Of a DNA stretch of 64,000 nt, positions 13,601 through 24,400 are shown in pieces. The stretch's first letter is position 1. Every line of letters begins with the position of its first letter. Position numbers and translations under genes: made by a program. The stretch is from Galaxea fascicularis (lineage: Eukaryota > Cnidaria > Anthozoa > Scleractinia > Euphylliidae), in the NCBI GenBank assembly GCA_948470475.1, contig OX419341.1:13733305-13797304 (forward strand), given 5' to 3'. The notes under the pieces were generated by a model that did no database searches, was not told the origin of the DNA, and saw only the letters and a program-made list of their open reading frames with translations.

Positions 13601-16600
13601 ATCCCTTTAAAGACTTTAGTCTTGCGGGCGACCCTTAATCCTTTTGGTGAATCGTCAATGACAATGAATCTACTCTAAAACAATTATGAACCAATTGTGA
13701 CCGTATGTGTATAATTTTTTTTTTACCTGATTAATCTTAATATCTAATATTTCGTTAGTAGGCACGCGTAGGTCTATCCCAGTAACAGAGCTAGAGCAAG
13801 ACGATTTGATTTAAGATTTTTCACTGCAAAGCTACGCACACTGCTTTAAGTGTTTCCACTTTTCATTTTTTTATAAGGCTGGATATATTCTTGTAATATT
13901 CTTAATTATAGCTTATTTCCGTTTAAGGATGTATCGGGGGATCAATAAATACATTCTGCATTACATGTACCGCTCATCATTGAACATTTGGCTATCGCTA
14001 GTGAAGAGCATTTCGTTTGTTGGCTAGTTTTGCCGTTTAGAGAAATAAATAATTTTATATAGTTAAGATATCATTGTATTGTATTTGATTATATTCTTTT
14101 CACAATTTCAGCGTCAGGTTTATTCTTAAAATATTCTTAAAATTTCGCAAATTTTAGCCTCGATATTCTTATAAAATATATTCTTATAAAAAAGAAAGAG
14201 TGTAGTTACCTTTTGGCTGTCTTTCGTAAGGAAAGCCTGGGTGACACTATAGTCAAACTTAATGAAATTTAAACTCACATTTTTAATTTCATCCAGCAGG
14301 TCACGTTTTCAGAAGTTCCAACACATCTCGTATTTGTCTTGCACAGCTGCAGTAATAATTTTTCGCTTGCCTGGATCGAGTTTTAGCGGCTTTTTATTTG
14401 TTCAGTCCCTCTCTTGGTTTCTTGAAGTTGTGTGAATTACATATCTTCAAGATAGATGGCAAAACTAACACGATTCGTACAAAGCCAATTTGTTGTAAGT
14501 AAGATTTCACACCTAAATACGACTAATAATGACTGTGCGCACCGCAACCACCGTACCTTCACCTTAAAATAGACTCGTTGATGATATGTACGTGGCAGAA
14601 ACGCAATAAACAAACTAACTAATTTTAGTAACATTAGAGCAAGTGACATTGGATCGATTAAAGACAGATCGAAACACACCAACCTCTTTTTCCAATTATG
14701 TAACAGCTTAACCGGCTGATCGAATCATTAACTTCGCGAATCTGTGGACCAATCATTTTAATGACTAATGTAATATTTGATTTAGAGTTTATTTGATTTA
14801 CAGTCTCCCCAATGTAGAGCACTCGTGTTTGGCGAGAACGATTTGAGACTTAAATAAAAGTTATCATCATTATCATCATCATCATCATCACCATCATAAC
14901 ACTTTAGCGACAATACGGCGACAATACACTCACCTGGGCGATCATGCTTTGCGAAAATATGCTTTGGCCCTAATTTGTTTTTATCCAAAATACTAAAACT
15001 AAAGTAACATTAAGAGCCATGTTCTTTCACTAAGATGCCGCCAAAATATTGAAAACACTTTTCCATGGAAGCAATCATGCTGCATGGTAATAAACAAAAT
15101 ACGCAAGTTAACATTAACTAACAGAATTCGAGCAAAAGAGCTTTGGTTAAGATCTGGAACTAAATCTTGTGGAGCATCCGATGGAAAACGCAAACGGTTC
15201 GTCCGCATTTTTGGACTTATGGCATGCACAAAAGTCCGAAGAGGTTCTCTAACCAAACGAATTGCTATTTTATTAAACGAACCAATTTGTTATTAAATTT
15301 AAGAAATTTAATAATTTTCTGGAAAAGTGAGTGTGTTTGAACTAACAACTACCCTTTCTTTGTTAAAACGGTTTCGAAAACACAATTCTTTAGTTTACAA
15401 TCTCTTCTGTTGTTTAAAACCGTTCGGATTAGTGCGTGCTTCGTTTGTAACAACATCACGTACTAACGCAGTTGTGTCATCGTAAACAAGAAAATCCACT
15501 CACATCTCTCAGGAGGGTTAGCATTAAGCTTTTCCCTTACGTCAATCACTTAACTTTACCGGCCCTTGCGAGATTGGTTGTGCCAAGGCAAATAAATAAT
15601 ATCTGCTCAAGTTCAATTGGAATATCAAGTGTGGTTTTACAGAAAACGTAAAGAATTTCCGATTTTCCGAAGTTTGCAATATAAAATGTGGTTACGCTGT
15701 TATCTTGCCATAGAACTTGCGTTTAAAGGTCGATTTATGTCACTTCGAGTAAACCCTTACTTCCCACCCTACTACCCAGAGGAGCGGAGTTGGCGGGAAA
15801 GAGGGGGCGCGGGGATATGCAATTGTTAATCGGAATATTGATCCCGCGTATATAAAAAGTTCTTGGTACTAATTTTGCCCTCCCATGTTTTGGCAGGTAC
15901 CTTGAATGACGGCTGGAGTTCTTGGTCGTCTTGGGGCCTGTGTTCGAGTTCTTGTGGTGAAGGCAAGCAGCACAGATATCGCTACTGTTTGAGTGTAAGC
16001 ACCTCGAAGAAAGGCAAATCGACATGCGCGGGCAAGCCACTCATGTCCAGATCATGCGCACTCAATCCCTGCCCAGGTATGTCTGGTTTCTTTTTTTCTT
16101 TCTGATGACGTCCTTGATGTCGTTTAATAGTATTATGATTCTTGAGTCGTGTAAGAGTGTGCTGCAAACCATTCGACAGGGAGCTATAGGCGTTACACAT
16201 TTCTGTCATACTGTGAAGCAAAATGTAACCTTCAGCTTGGATGTGCAGGTGAAACGATGCTGCTCACTTCTCTCGTTAAGTACTGTTGATCTCATCTCAT
16301 ATTAAAAAGTTAGTGGGTCTTTCAGACGAAACATGATGAGCAGCTTTTTGGCGTTATACCTTTTACTGTGTGACACAAGATGGTTCCAAAATGTGCGCCC
16401 ATTCAGTAGAGAGATATTTATTAGTACTTCCCTTAAGCCGCGTTTATTGTGCTGTACAAAGGGGATCAGTCTTTTAAGTCTGGAGGAAAAACAATAGTTA
16501 AACCATTCGGTGAAAGCTACCAACTATATATCCCTGTCGCCATCGGCGATTTTGTTACTTGCCGTTAATCATGTACTAAACATTTCCAGTTTCAGGATCA

Positions 16601-17835
16601 GAATGTTCTTGTGGATGTAAATTGAAGGAACCACAGGGAATGATAACTTCATCCCCTCAACTTTTCTCCCGGCAAGGGTCTTTTAGTTGCAAGTGGGTGA
16701 TAAACTTACCCGAGGGGAGTAGGGTGAGGCTATGGTTTGACGCTTTGAAAATGAAGGGCGACTCGATCATAATACGGGATGGAGCCGACTCTAGCGCACC
16801 ACAGATTACCATTATCAAGAACGATAGGTTCAAAGAAGCGATTGTTTCTTCTGGTAACAATATGTACATATTTTACAAACACAATGGGGTGTGGAAAAAT
16901 GGTACACGACGAGGATTCACTGCGTCGTATAGGACAGAATGTAAGTGAGATTATTTGCGTGAAATATTTTTCGTGTGGGGATTATTCTTCTGAGCAGCAA
17001 TATTTTAGTTTCTTATTTGGTCTTTTCTATTGTTTTCTTTTCTTTCCTGTCTTTCTCTGTAGAACATATTTTAATAGAACTGTTTCAACATGAAATAATC
17101 TGTAATCCTGATTCATGTCTTCACTGTACTGCATTTGTTATATTTTGTTAATACTATTATTTCCGTCCTTCCCCAGCCTCTGATGATCCAAAACCAATGC
17201 CAGTGCTTAGAAGAAAAAAGTTAGGAAATCAAGAAGTAATTTTCCTGGCAGTCTTCATCTTTGCAGTTGTTATATTTGGACTTCTTCTGTTTATCGTGTT
17301 CACGAAGATACGTCGTCATCACAAACAACTCCATTCACCATCCAGCGGCAGTTCGAGCACCTCGGAGTCCACGCTAAGATCTATGGGAACGTCATCTCCC
17401 CTGGCCCTTGATGACGAGGCATCCAGCAGCGAACCTTTAAAGGGCTGCCATAGTCAAAGAGTTAAAAGAGATCCGAGGAGATCATCGCATAGAAAGAGGA
17501 CTCGAAGGACAGAATTTCTTTGCGATGCGGATCGCGTGCCGCGTTGCACGTGCGGGGAGATTTCTGAACTTGATTCTGCATCAGGAAGCAACTGTGCTAG
17601 CGATTGTTCGCCTGTCAGGGTCATTAGCGGTGTCGAGAGGGTGTTGGTAAGGGATGAGGTGCCCTGTGACTGCCCAGAATGCCGAATTGACAGGTATCCT
17701 GTTGGTGTTTTGCAGGAGTTCCGAGCTCCAGAGAAAAAATATTACGGAGACTGGATGCTAACAGAAATGCCTCCTCAAACGAATTTTCAGACAGATCAGC
17801 GTATTTATAGAGATTCATGTAAATCTTTTGTGTAA
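7534..17835 (+). CDS. THSD1-like type I membrane protein with TSP1 and CUB domains (5 exons)
   Basis: Predicted exons are 7534-7603, 7956-8915, 15897-16076, 16596-16940 and 17177-17835, all with GT-AG borders, giving about 737 residues. Order of parts: signal peptide (1-23), an N-terminal region of about 320 residues with three Ig-fold-like modules, one TSP1 domain (about 344-403), one CUB domain (about 404-518), a transmembrane helix (about 539-561) and a Ser/Arg/Cys-rich cytoplasmic tail of about 175 residues. Signal peptide, Ig-like ectodomain, single TSP1, helix and tail match the layout of vertebrate THSD1, an endothelial adhesion protein; the CUB domain is extra. All four introns are phase 1. 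A role in cell-surface or matrix adhesion is inferred. It could instead be another TSP1/CUB receptor family. The start is the first Met that gives a clean hydrophobic leader. Confidence 0.82.
7956..8915 (+). CDS. Exon 2: triple Ig-like ectodomain
   Basis: A single 960-nt exon encodes about 320 residues of three related modules. Each ends in a recurring pattern of Cys, then Phe-Asp or similar, Gly-Ser-Tyr and an aromatic-x-Tyr strand (for example CEIFDHPGSYKFKY and CDLFDTQGSYLFEY; the third module is more diverged). Several N-x-S/T sequons fit an extracellular location. If the donor at 8916 is not used, the frame stops within three codons, which would give a secreted ectodomain form; there is no evidence that this happens. 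Confidence 0.78.
8916..15896 (+). other. Intron 2 of the THSD1-like gene (6,981 bp)
   Basis: The donor is AG|GTATGT and the acceptor TTTTGGCAG|GT. The intron is AT-rich. It holds an ATC/ATT microsatellite near 14864-14890, poly-T runs near 11647 and 12060, and a repeat fragment at 14115-14205 that recurs at 27220-27305. I see no nested gene. The short open frames on both strands have no recognisable motifs. Confidence 0.7.
14115..14205 (+). repeat. Dispersed repeat fragment, copy 1
   Basis: A segment with repeated ATTCTTAAAAT and ATTCTTATAAAA words ending in AAAGAGTGTAGT. A related segment is at 27220-27305. The family is unknown to me. Confidence 0.45.
15897..16076 (+). CDS. Exon 3: thrombospondin type-1 repeat
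   Basis: The 180-nt, phase 1-1 exon encodes one TSP1 repeat. It shows the stacked tryptophans W-S-S-W-S-S-W, the CSSSCGEG motif, an Arg-x-Arg strand and six cysteines ending in CALNPCP. The WxxW motifs are possible C-mannosylation sites and CSSSC is close to the O-fucosylation consensus; both are family knowledge, not shown here. Confidence 0.9.
16596..16940 (+). CDS. Exon 4: CUB domain
   Basis: The 345-nt, phase 1-1 exon encodes about 115 residues with the CUB pattern: Cys-x-Cys start, L-x-x-P-x-G, SP, Cys-x-W, L-P-x-G-x-x-V-x-L-x-F, then D-x-I-x-I-x-D-G, and a final F-x-A-S-Y. Two AG acceptors six bases apart (after 16589 and after 16595) would both keep the frame and differ by two residues. 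Confidence 0.85.
17177..17835 (+). CDS. Exon 5: transmembrane helix and cytoplasmic tail
   Basis: The final exon opens with a short linker, then a hydrophobic helix (VIFLAVFIFAVVIFGLLLF) followed by basic stop-transfer residues. The tail has a Ser-rich stretch, a strongly basic KR/RR segment, and clusters of Cys (CTCGE, CDCPEC). The stop TAA is at 17833-17835. A candidate AATAAA poly(A) signal lies near 18316, but it falls inside the insertion at 18187-18503, so the native signal may lie elsewhere. Confidence 0.8.
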
Positions 17836-18186
17836 ATGGTGTTAATAGTTCTGCCCTGAAAGGATGGGAAATAGCTTTGTGTTAGGAAAGTGTCCAGTGA
17901 CAGTCTGTAGTAGCTAAAAAATTGAAAATATCTTCAAACGCGATTGGATTTTGTCATTGTTCTCATTATTGAGACTTCGGTGGTTTTTTTTTTTTTCAGA
18001 TATTGACGTTTGTCCTAATTGTTAAACTTCTGTTGCTTTCCTAATGTGTTATAAAGTTTTAAATTACTGTGATTCGAAAAAGGCTAAAAACCCTTTGAAT
18101 TAATTCTCATTACAATGTAATTTGAAGCACAGTTATCACTGAGCATTTTGCTATGACGATGTTGCTTTGTTGATGCATTTTAGCAA
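17836..18186 (+). other. 3' UTR or downstream flank of the THSD1-like gene
   Basis: AT-rich sequence with a T run near 17985. No open frame or RNA gene is seen. Confidence 0.4.
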
Positions 18187-18503
18187 CAGGCCCGTAGCAG
18201 GGGGAGGGGCAGGGGGGGAGGGCTCAAGCTCCCCACCCAGAATTTTTGGAAGTTGAAAAATAATGTTCCCAAAAGATACCGCGACGGTGAGGGTAGAACC
18301 TAAAACGTGCAATGAATAAACAGAGTTGATGTTTTGCTCAGTAAACCTGCTATTGTTTTGATTTCTCCTTGCAATCATAGTCTCTATTGCCACCTTAAAC
18401 TGCCTAATGTCTAGGACGTACGACGGGCGTCGGGGTGGGGGAGGTAGTGTCGCTTGGCCAATTTGCTGAGCCTCCCAGTTATGCTAGCCGTGCTACGGGC
18501 CTG
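18187..18503. mobile_element. MITE with CAGGCCCGTAGCA terminal inverted repeats
   Basis: The left end CAGGCCCGTAGCA is matched by TGCTACGGGCCTG at the right end, with GC-rich subterminal parts and no coding capacity. hAT-type elements often begin CAG and end CTG, so a non-autonomous hAT is the likeliest class. A clean 8-bp target duplication is not visible. Confidence 0.65.
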
Positions 18504-19679
18504 AGGAAACAAACGTTTTCATCAAACTTTAGCCTCATTAACCCTTTCAAATGCCGTTTGAGGGAGAGGCTTTTTGTATCCTCCAAATAGGTGCTGTTAG
18601 CTCTTTTGCTCTTTTACATAAATTGTCATCTAATCCTTTACAAGAATACCTAATATATAGTTATACTAATTTTCTAACAGTTCTGAAGTCTCTAAATCCT
18701 GAGATTGTGACCAATTTCATGACGAAAATTTCGTCCGCTTCGCCACTCTCGAGATGTAATGCATAAGTTATCACGATTAACTCACTTAAGATTCATTTTC
18801 TCACGCCAGATTCGATCTACGTTTCCCCTTCAAAGCTGTGTAAGCTTAACGTTGTCCAAGGTTTTCTTATTACCTGGTATCCTTGACCTCGAAGAAAAAG
18901 GAAAAAGGTGTAATTAGCGGCAAGACGTCTTTGCACAGTGTTGGATTCTGAACGAATACACGAACGAAGTATTCCTCCAAAAAAATGGTTAATTCTGCCT
19001 TAATGAATGGCATGAACACTTGGTGTTCTATTTTTTTTTAATCGTGAAGCATCGGTTGAACGGTCTATATAACAACTTCTGAACACTAATAAGGCAAATT
19101 AACATTAACTGTAAAGCGAGAAGCGAGCCCTTGCCTCTCATTAACTACGAAAGCACATGAAGAAGGCTTATGTTTGTGGCTTATAGTTTTTTATTGTAGA
19201 CCCGTATTGGTAGAATAAGACTAATTTAAGATACGTTTTGACAAAAAAGAGGATATATTGTACCATTAAAAGTAAGTACTATTTATTGAATTAAAGAAAA
19301 GGGGACGAATCCTTTAGAAGATTGGACAGCATTAGTTTAATCTGAAACACTGTTTATAGAATAAAATATGAAATATATATCAAACATATGGAAAAAAAAA
19401 CTGAAGACGTTCGAGTTTATTCTTTTCATCGTCGTTAGGTCTCGTGTTTAGTATAATTCCTTTGATACGTTTACAGTTTCCTGAGCCTGGTTAAAGCATC
19501 AGAAAAAATAAACACCATGCAAAGACACGAGAAGTCGATAGTTGACTTCGTTTTCGTGCCATCACAGCAATTTCAGTCCTTTTTGAGGGCACACGAAACA
19601 TTGTTTTGCTCTCAATTATTAACATGTTAACTTGTAAATTGATGTGTAACGACCAAAGTGAATTTTTCCTTTCGTATTA

Positions 19680-19814
19680 TATAGATCGTTTTCACATGAC
19701 GTCACTGCGGCCATGTTGGTGCACAAAAACAAAGGAACGGTGGCCATGCAAATACTTTCTTTTGTTTCATTGAACCAATATGGCCGCTGGTCACGTGACT
19801 GAAAACGATCTATA
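19680..19814. mobile_element. 135-bp MITE with TATAGATCGTTTTCA inverted ends
   Basis: The ends TATAGATCGTTTTCA and TGAAAACGATCTATA are perfect inverted repeats. The internal sequence also pairs partly (GGCCATGTTGG with CCAATATGGCC). It is flanked by TA-type sites. It has no coding potential, so it is non-autonomous. Confidence 0.75.
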
Positions 19815-20185
19815 CTTCTTCGTTTTATCCGTAGAAAATAATCGTTTACAATTCTAGCGCATTCAGTTTTTTCGATTCATGAGTAACACACCTGTGAAGG
19901 AAGAAAACCTTTAATATCCTGATAAAGCATGACTCTTTTTGCTGAAATGAACAGATAGCCTCGATTCCCATTTTAAATGGTTTCCATGTAAAAGAAATAT
20001 TTAGAACGGTGATCACTACCGATGGGAAATAGGAACGCGATGACTTGGACTTTAATTTGCAAACCAAACTAGCAAATTGTGGTGATTTCGACCGCAATTC
20101 CGATACTTTCATAATTGGAAAATTGCAGTTCACTTTTCCTTCTTGCAAAACTGCAAGTAAAATTTTCAGGTATAACCTTGAATTA

Positions 20186-20325
20186 ATAATAATAATAATA
20201 ATAATAATAAGCAGAGTAGCGAACCAACAAACTCAGCCGACATATACCGCCGAGTCCGTGAATCGAACTCGGGACACGTTGGTGGAAGGCGAGCGCTCTC
20301 ACCACTGTGCCAACCCTTATTTATG
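20186..20325 (-). repeat. tRNA-derived SINE with (AAT)n tail
   Basis: Read on the minus strand, it begins with a tRNA-like head (GGTTGGCACAGTGGTGAG, box A-like; GAGTTCGATTC, box B), continues with a short body and ends in an AAT/ATT repeat, which lies at 20188-20210 on the plus strand. This is the structure of a pol III SINE. The tRNA cloverleaf is not intact enough to call a functional tRNA. Confidence 0.7.
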
Positions 20326-20929
20326 ACCAGGTTTGAAGTACAACCAGTTGCAAAAATACTTGAGTCACTGTACCACTATTTGGGCTTTAATCTTCCGCTT
20401 TACCCCCTCCCCCTCTTATCAAAGACCATGGGCGAAACTTGGACGAACAGCTTTGAAAGGGGAGAGGGAGGAGGTGTGTTACATCACAGATTTCTTACCC
20501 GCCGTGATTTTAAGGAAGAAAATCTGTTTTTGATTGAGAGTCTCAACAAATTTTGAAACTGGTTGTAGCGTTTCGTTTCTAAGGAAGGGCTGAGGGACTA
20601 GATTTCTTCGGTGTTGCAAGATGTTGTTACAGTCAAAATACTCAGCGCGTGTCGCCTATTATTCAAGAATAGTTTTGATTAACTGCGAACGGACTGCATT
20701 ATTGGTTTCAAACTTTCAAAGTTAATTTGAATATTTTAATCATGCAACTGCGGCCTGAGTGTGACTTCTTTTGAAATATCGATTGTTGATCAGCTTATTT
20801 CTCACGTGGCTTGAACGCTTCGAACGGTGTTCACGTCCAAACACAGTGTGACAAGAAAAGCTACCGCCCTTTGTGAAAGAAGGCCTTTCCGCGGCTATTT
20901 ACAGCTTGTCAGATCTGAGCATCTTTTTC

Positions 20930-21470
20930 GGGTGGGTACAAAACGAAGACCGAAGACCGAAGACCCAAAAACGAAGACCCCTTCAAAATCGTCTTAAAAT
21001 CACTTGAAAATGGCTGGAACATGATTCTCGACAAAAGCAGAAACAAGGAGCAACAAGATTTGTGGTGTTTGACGAATTTTAGCAGGGTCTTCGTTTTGTA
21101 CAAAACACGGCCTAAAGTACAAAACGAAGACCCCATCTAAATCGTCTCGAAATCACTTGAAAATGGCTAGAACACGATTCTTGACCGAAGCAGAAACGAG
21201 GAACAACAAGATTTGTGGTGTTTGACGAATTTTAGCAGGGTCTTCGTTTTGTACAAAACACGGCCTAAAGTACAAAACGAAGACCCCATCTAAATCGTCT
21301 CGAAATCACTTGAAAATGGCTGGAACACGATTCTTGACCGAAGCAGAACGAGGAGCAACAAGATTTGTGGTGTTTGACGAATTTTAGCAGGGTCTTCGTT
21401 TTGTACAAAACACGGCCTAAAGTACAAAACGAAGACCCCTTATAAATTGTCTTGAAATCACCTGAAAATG
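20930..21470 (-). repeat. 153-bp tandem repeats, left arm
   Basis: The motif ACGAAGACCCC recurs at about 20971, 21124, 21277 and 21429, a period of 152-153 bp. Each full unit holds a 15-bp inverted repeat (GTCTTCGTTTTGTAC and GTACAAAACGAAGAC) around a short spacer that contains GGCCTAAA on this strand. Confidence 0.85.
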
Positions 21471-22499
21471 GTTGGAATGCTAAGTTTTCAGTACGACAAG
21501 TGTTAATGGCGGTGGAATGTAAACGATACCATAGTAGACTCTCTGTTCTGCTCTGTTAAAGAAAGGTGAAAGCTATGCGACTACCGTTTTCTTTTTCTAT
21601 TTTTCTTCTTAGATCGTTGGCTTATTTTTAATCCATGATGTTAATAGCATGTGAAAGCCTTTTAACAAAGAGTTGACACATTTTTTTAATTAGCTGTTAA
21701 TTCAACTTTATTGTATTGAAAAAGTTTTATTAATCGAAAATGTTATAATTAGTTATAAGTACCATCCATAGAAAGTGATATTCTTTGTGTAACATTGTTT
21801 TATGTTTTAATTGGTTAATAAAGGTGTTTAAAAAAGTTATTGTTATTGTTATCATCATCATAATCATTATCATTATGAATGAAGTGTTGACAAGCCTGCA
21901 CGACTCCTGCAGTTCGCAGATGAATAACTTATAAAGCCTTCATAGCTTGGCTTTGACTAGGATGTCTTTAAGGGATTTTCCCTCTTTGGGGTACCATTTT
22001 CTAGTTGAAAGGGTAAGGAGTTGGACAAGAGTGCGAAACCTCCCCGTATATTTTTTTTGGACTATGCCCCTCCCCTCGGGTTTAGACTAATGAGAGGATT
22101 GTTTCTTGAACGATGTTTTTCTTTTACTTTTCAAAAAAATCACTAGCAAATTAAACAGAATACTAGTAGGACTTTAATTTCGCCTCTAGTCTATAGCTCT
22201 GGTATTTTTTAATTAACACTGATCATAGGTGACAAATTACTCCTTAATTTAGGGGCGGAATTTCAGCGTTAATCTGAAGTTTCACATGTGAAATTATAAA
22301 ATTGCATTGGCAACGTTTAGCGCAAAATTTTTCAAAGTCAAAACCAAATATTGTGAGCGTAATTTGTCACCCACGATGAAATGCGAGGGAAATTATATAT
22401 TTAGAGTTTTGACAAAACGCACTAATTTCATTCGTCACCATTACACTTGTCGTACTGAAAACTTAGCATTCCAACCATTTTCAGGTGATTTCAAGACAA

Positions 22500-22990
22500 T
22501 TTATAAGAGGTCTTCGTTTTGTACTTTAGGCCGTGTTTTGTACAAAACGAAGACCCTGCTAAAATTCGTCAAACACCACAAATCTTGTTGTTCCTCGTTT
22601 CTGCTTCAGTCAAGAGTCATGTTCCAGCCATTTTCAAGTGATTTCGAGACGATTTAGATGGGGTCTTCGTTTTGTACTTTAGGCCGTGTTTTGTACAAAA
22701 CGAAGACCCTGCTAAAATTCGTCAAAAAATGCAAATCTTGTTGTTCCTCGTTTCTGCTTCGGTCAAGAATCGTGTTCCAGCCATTTTCAAGTGATTTCGA
22801 GACGATTTAGATGGGGTCTTCGTTTTGTACTTTAGGCCGTGTTTTGTACAAAACGAAGACCCTGCTGAAATCCGTCAAAAACTTCAAATTTAGTTCTTCC
22901 TCGTTTCTGCTTTTGTCCAGAATCATGTTCCAGCCAGTTTCAAGTGATTTTAAGACGATTTTGAAGGGGTCTTCGTTTTGTACCCACCCC
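22500..22990 (+). repeat. 153-bp tandem repeats, right arm (inverted)
   Basis: The complementary motif GGTCTTCGT recurs at about 22509, 22662, 22815 and 22968, with the same period as the left arm but inverted. Units are highly similar between arms. Confidence 0.85.
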
Positions 22991-24049
22991 ATCTTTTTCT
23001 TTGGTTTGCGTACATCAGTTGAAAAACACGCTACTTAATCAAATTACACAATTGACCTTTGACCTTTCACGCTGGAGACGTCCCTTAGATGATTTTCCTC
23101 GGCAACCTGGATAAAGCCATTCCAAAAATTCAGCGTTCTTTTCAACAAGAGGTTGGGCTTCTGTTTATCAAAAAATTCGACAAAAACTATGTGGAACGAC
23201 TGAGAAAACGATGGTCCAATGAAGGAAGACTCAAAATGGCACTTCGCACGCGAACACCACATGAAGTCTTCAACCCAAACCAATCAACAATCGATCTTTC
23301 AAATGGGGTCACACTCGGGCTACGGTTGAACGATTACAACGTTCAAATTAACTTTGAAAGTTTGAAACGAATAATGCAGTCCGTTTGCAGTTAATCAAAA
23401 CCATTCTGAAAGAATAGGCGGCACGCGCTGAGTATTTTGACTGTAAGATGTGAACAACTGGAGTAAGATAAGGTAAATTTAAGTCCAAGAACGAGGAGAC
23501 ATTATTACTGCCAGCACCCCCACGGCGGCCCCTGTAGTTCCAATTCGCCGAGAACGGGGAAAAATTCCGCACGTAACGTGGATAAGGGGGGAGGGGGGGG
23601 AAGGCACCATTCTTCAACGCCTTCTCAACCACCTTGGCCACCTCTGCTTCTTCTTTGAAAGCCAGCAACTTTATAAGGAAGGGCTGGAGGGCGTTACTGT
23701 CGGTTAGAGGGCGGCATTAGAGACCTTTAGCTACCAGTTTTTCCGGGATTACCGCAAAACGCACTCTTCAAAATATCACGTGACTTTGGCCTTGTTGTTC
23801 CCGTTTTTCCGGCAAGCACCGCTTCAAGCGGTAAGTGAGATACGGCAGATGAGTTTAAGGCTGAAAGATTGGTTCTTGCGTATCTTAGCTCCTTAAATAA
23901 TAACCTTTTTATCGTTCCACGGTGACATATTTAAAAGTTTCGGACGTTTCACGCGACGTTGTGAGAGTGAATGGAAAAGCAAACATGGCGCAAGCAACAT
24001 GTGTTTTTTGAGAAAGAGCGCGGCAAACGCCTTGCTAAATGTTCAGAAA

Positions 24050-24400
24050 GGTGGCCATCCAGCACGGTGGACAAAGAACGCTGGGTAGACCCGTATATCG
24101 TACTTTGCCACTGCATGTAACGCATTCACTGAGAGCCCCAGTCGATTCTGTGGTTTGTCTGTAAATGGTGTTCAGCAATGTTATTGTTGAGGTCACTATT
24201 TCTCGTCGCTCGTTTGTGTTCAGTCAGTCTTACGTTCAAGTTTCTGCCTGTCTCACCGATTTAGGTGGCCTGGCAGTCAAAGCATTTGACCTTGTAAACT
24301 GCTCCTTGTCTGTCTTTTGGTTCGTCTTTGTCCTTAACGTTCGTCAGTAGGTGTCGAGAAGTGGTGATGGGTTCGTGTGAGCAACACGAATATCTTCTTG
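24050..24400 (-). pseudogene. Penelope-like element: GIY-YIG endonuclease remnant
   Basis: The minus strand encodes the C-terminal endonuclease of a Penelope-like retroelement: a Val-Tyr-Lys-Val-Lys-Cys start, a CxxC pair, then IGETGRNLNVRLTEHKRA and a histidine-rich part ending near RIDWGSQ. The Tyr expected before IGETG is replaced by an in-frame TAA. No reverse transcriptase part is attached, so this is a 3' fragment. Confidence 0.7.

Larger units (their letters stand above)
20560..23690. mobile_element. Large foldback element with internal 153-bp tandem arrays
   Basis: The outer parts at about 20560-20735 and 23330-23690 are inverted copies of each other (for example around 20634-20732 and 23340-23450). 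The inner arms at 20930-21510 and 22440-22990 are inverted copies too. The centre (about 21510-22440) is unique AT-rich sequence with no gene. The outer spacers between about 20735 and 20930 and between 22990 and 23330 are only weakly related. A 101-residue open frame at 23089-23394 lies in the right arm and has no recognisable motif. The structure fits a foldback-type transposon, probably non-autonomous. Confidence 0.7.

Noticed and set aside
20930..22990. CRISPR-like array
   Set aside because: The 153-bp units are conserved along their whole length with no unique spacers, and the arrays are mirrored inside a foldback element in a eukaryotic genome.
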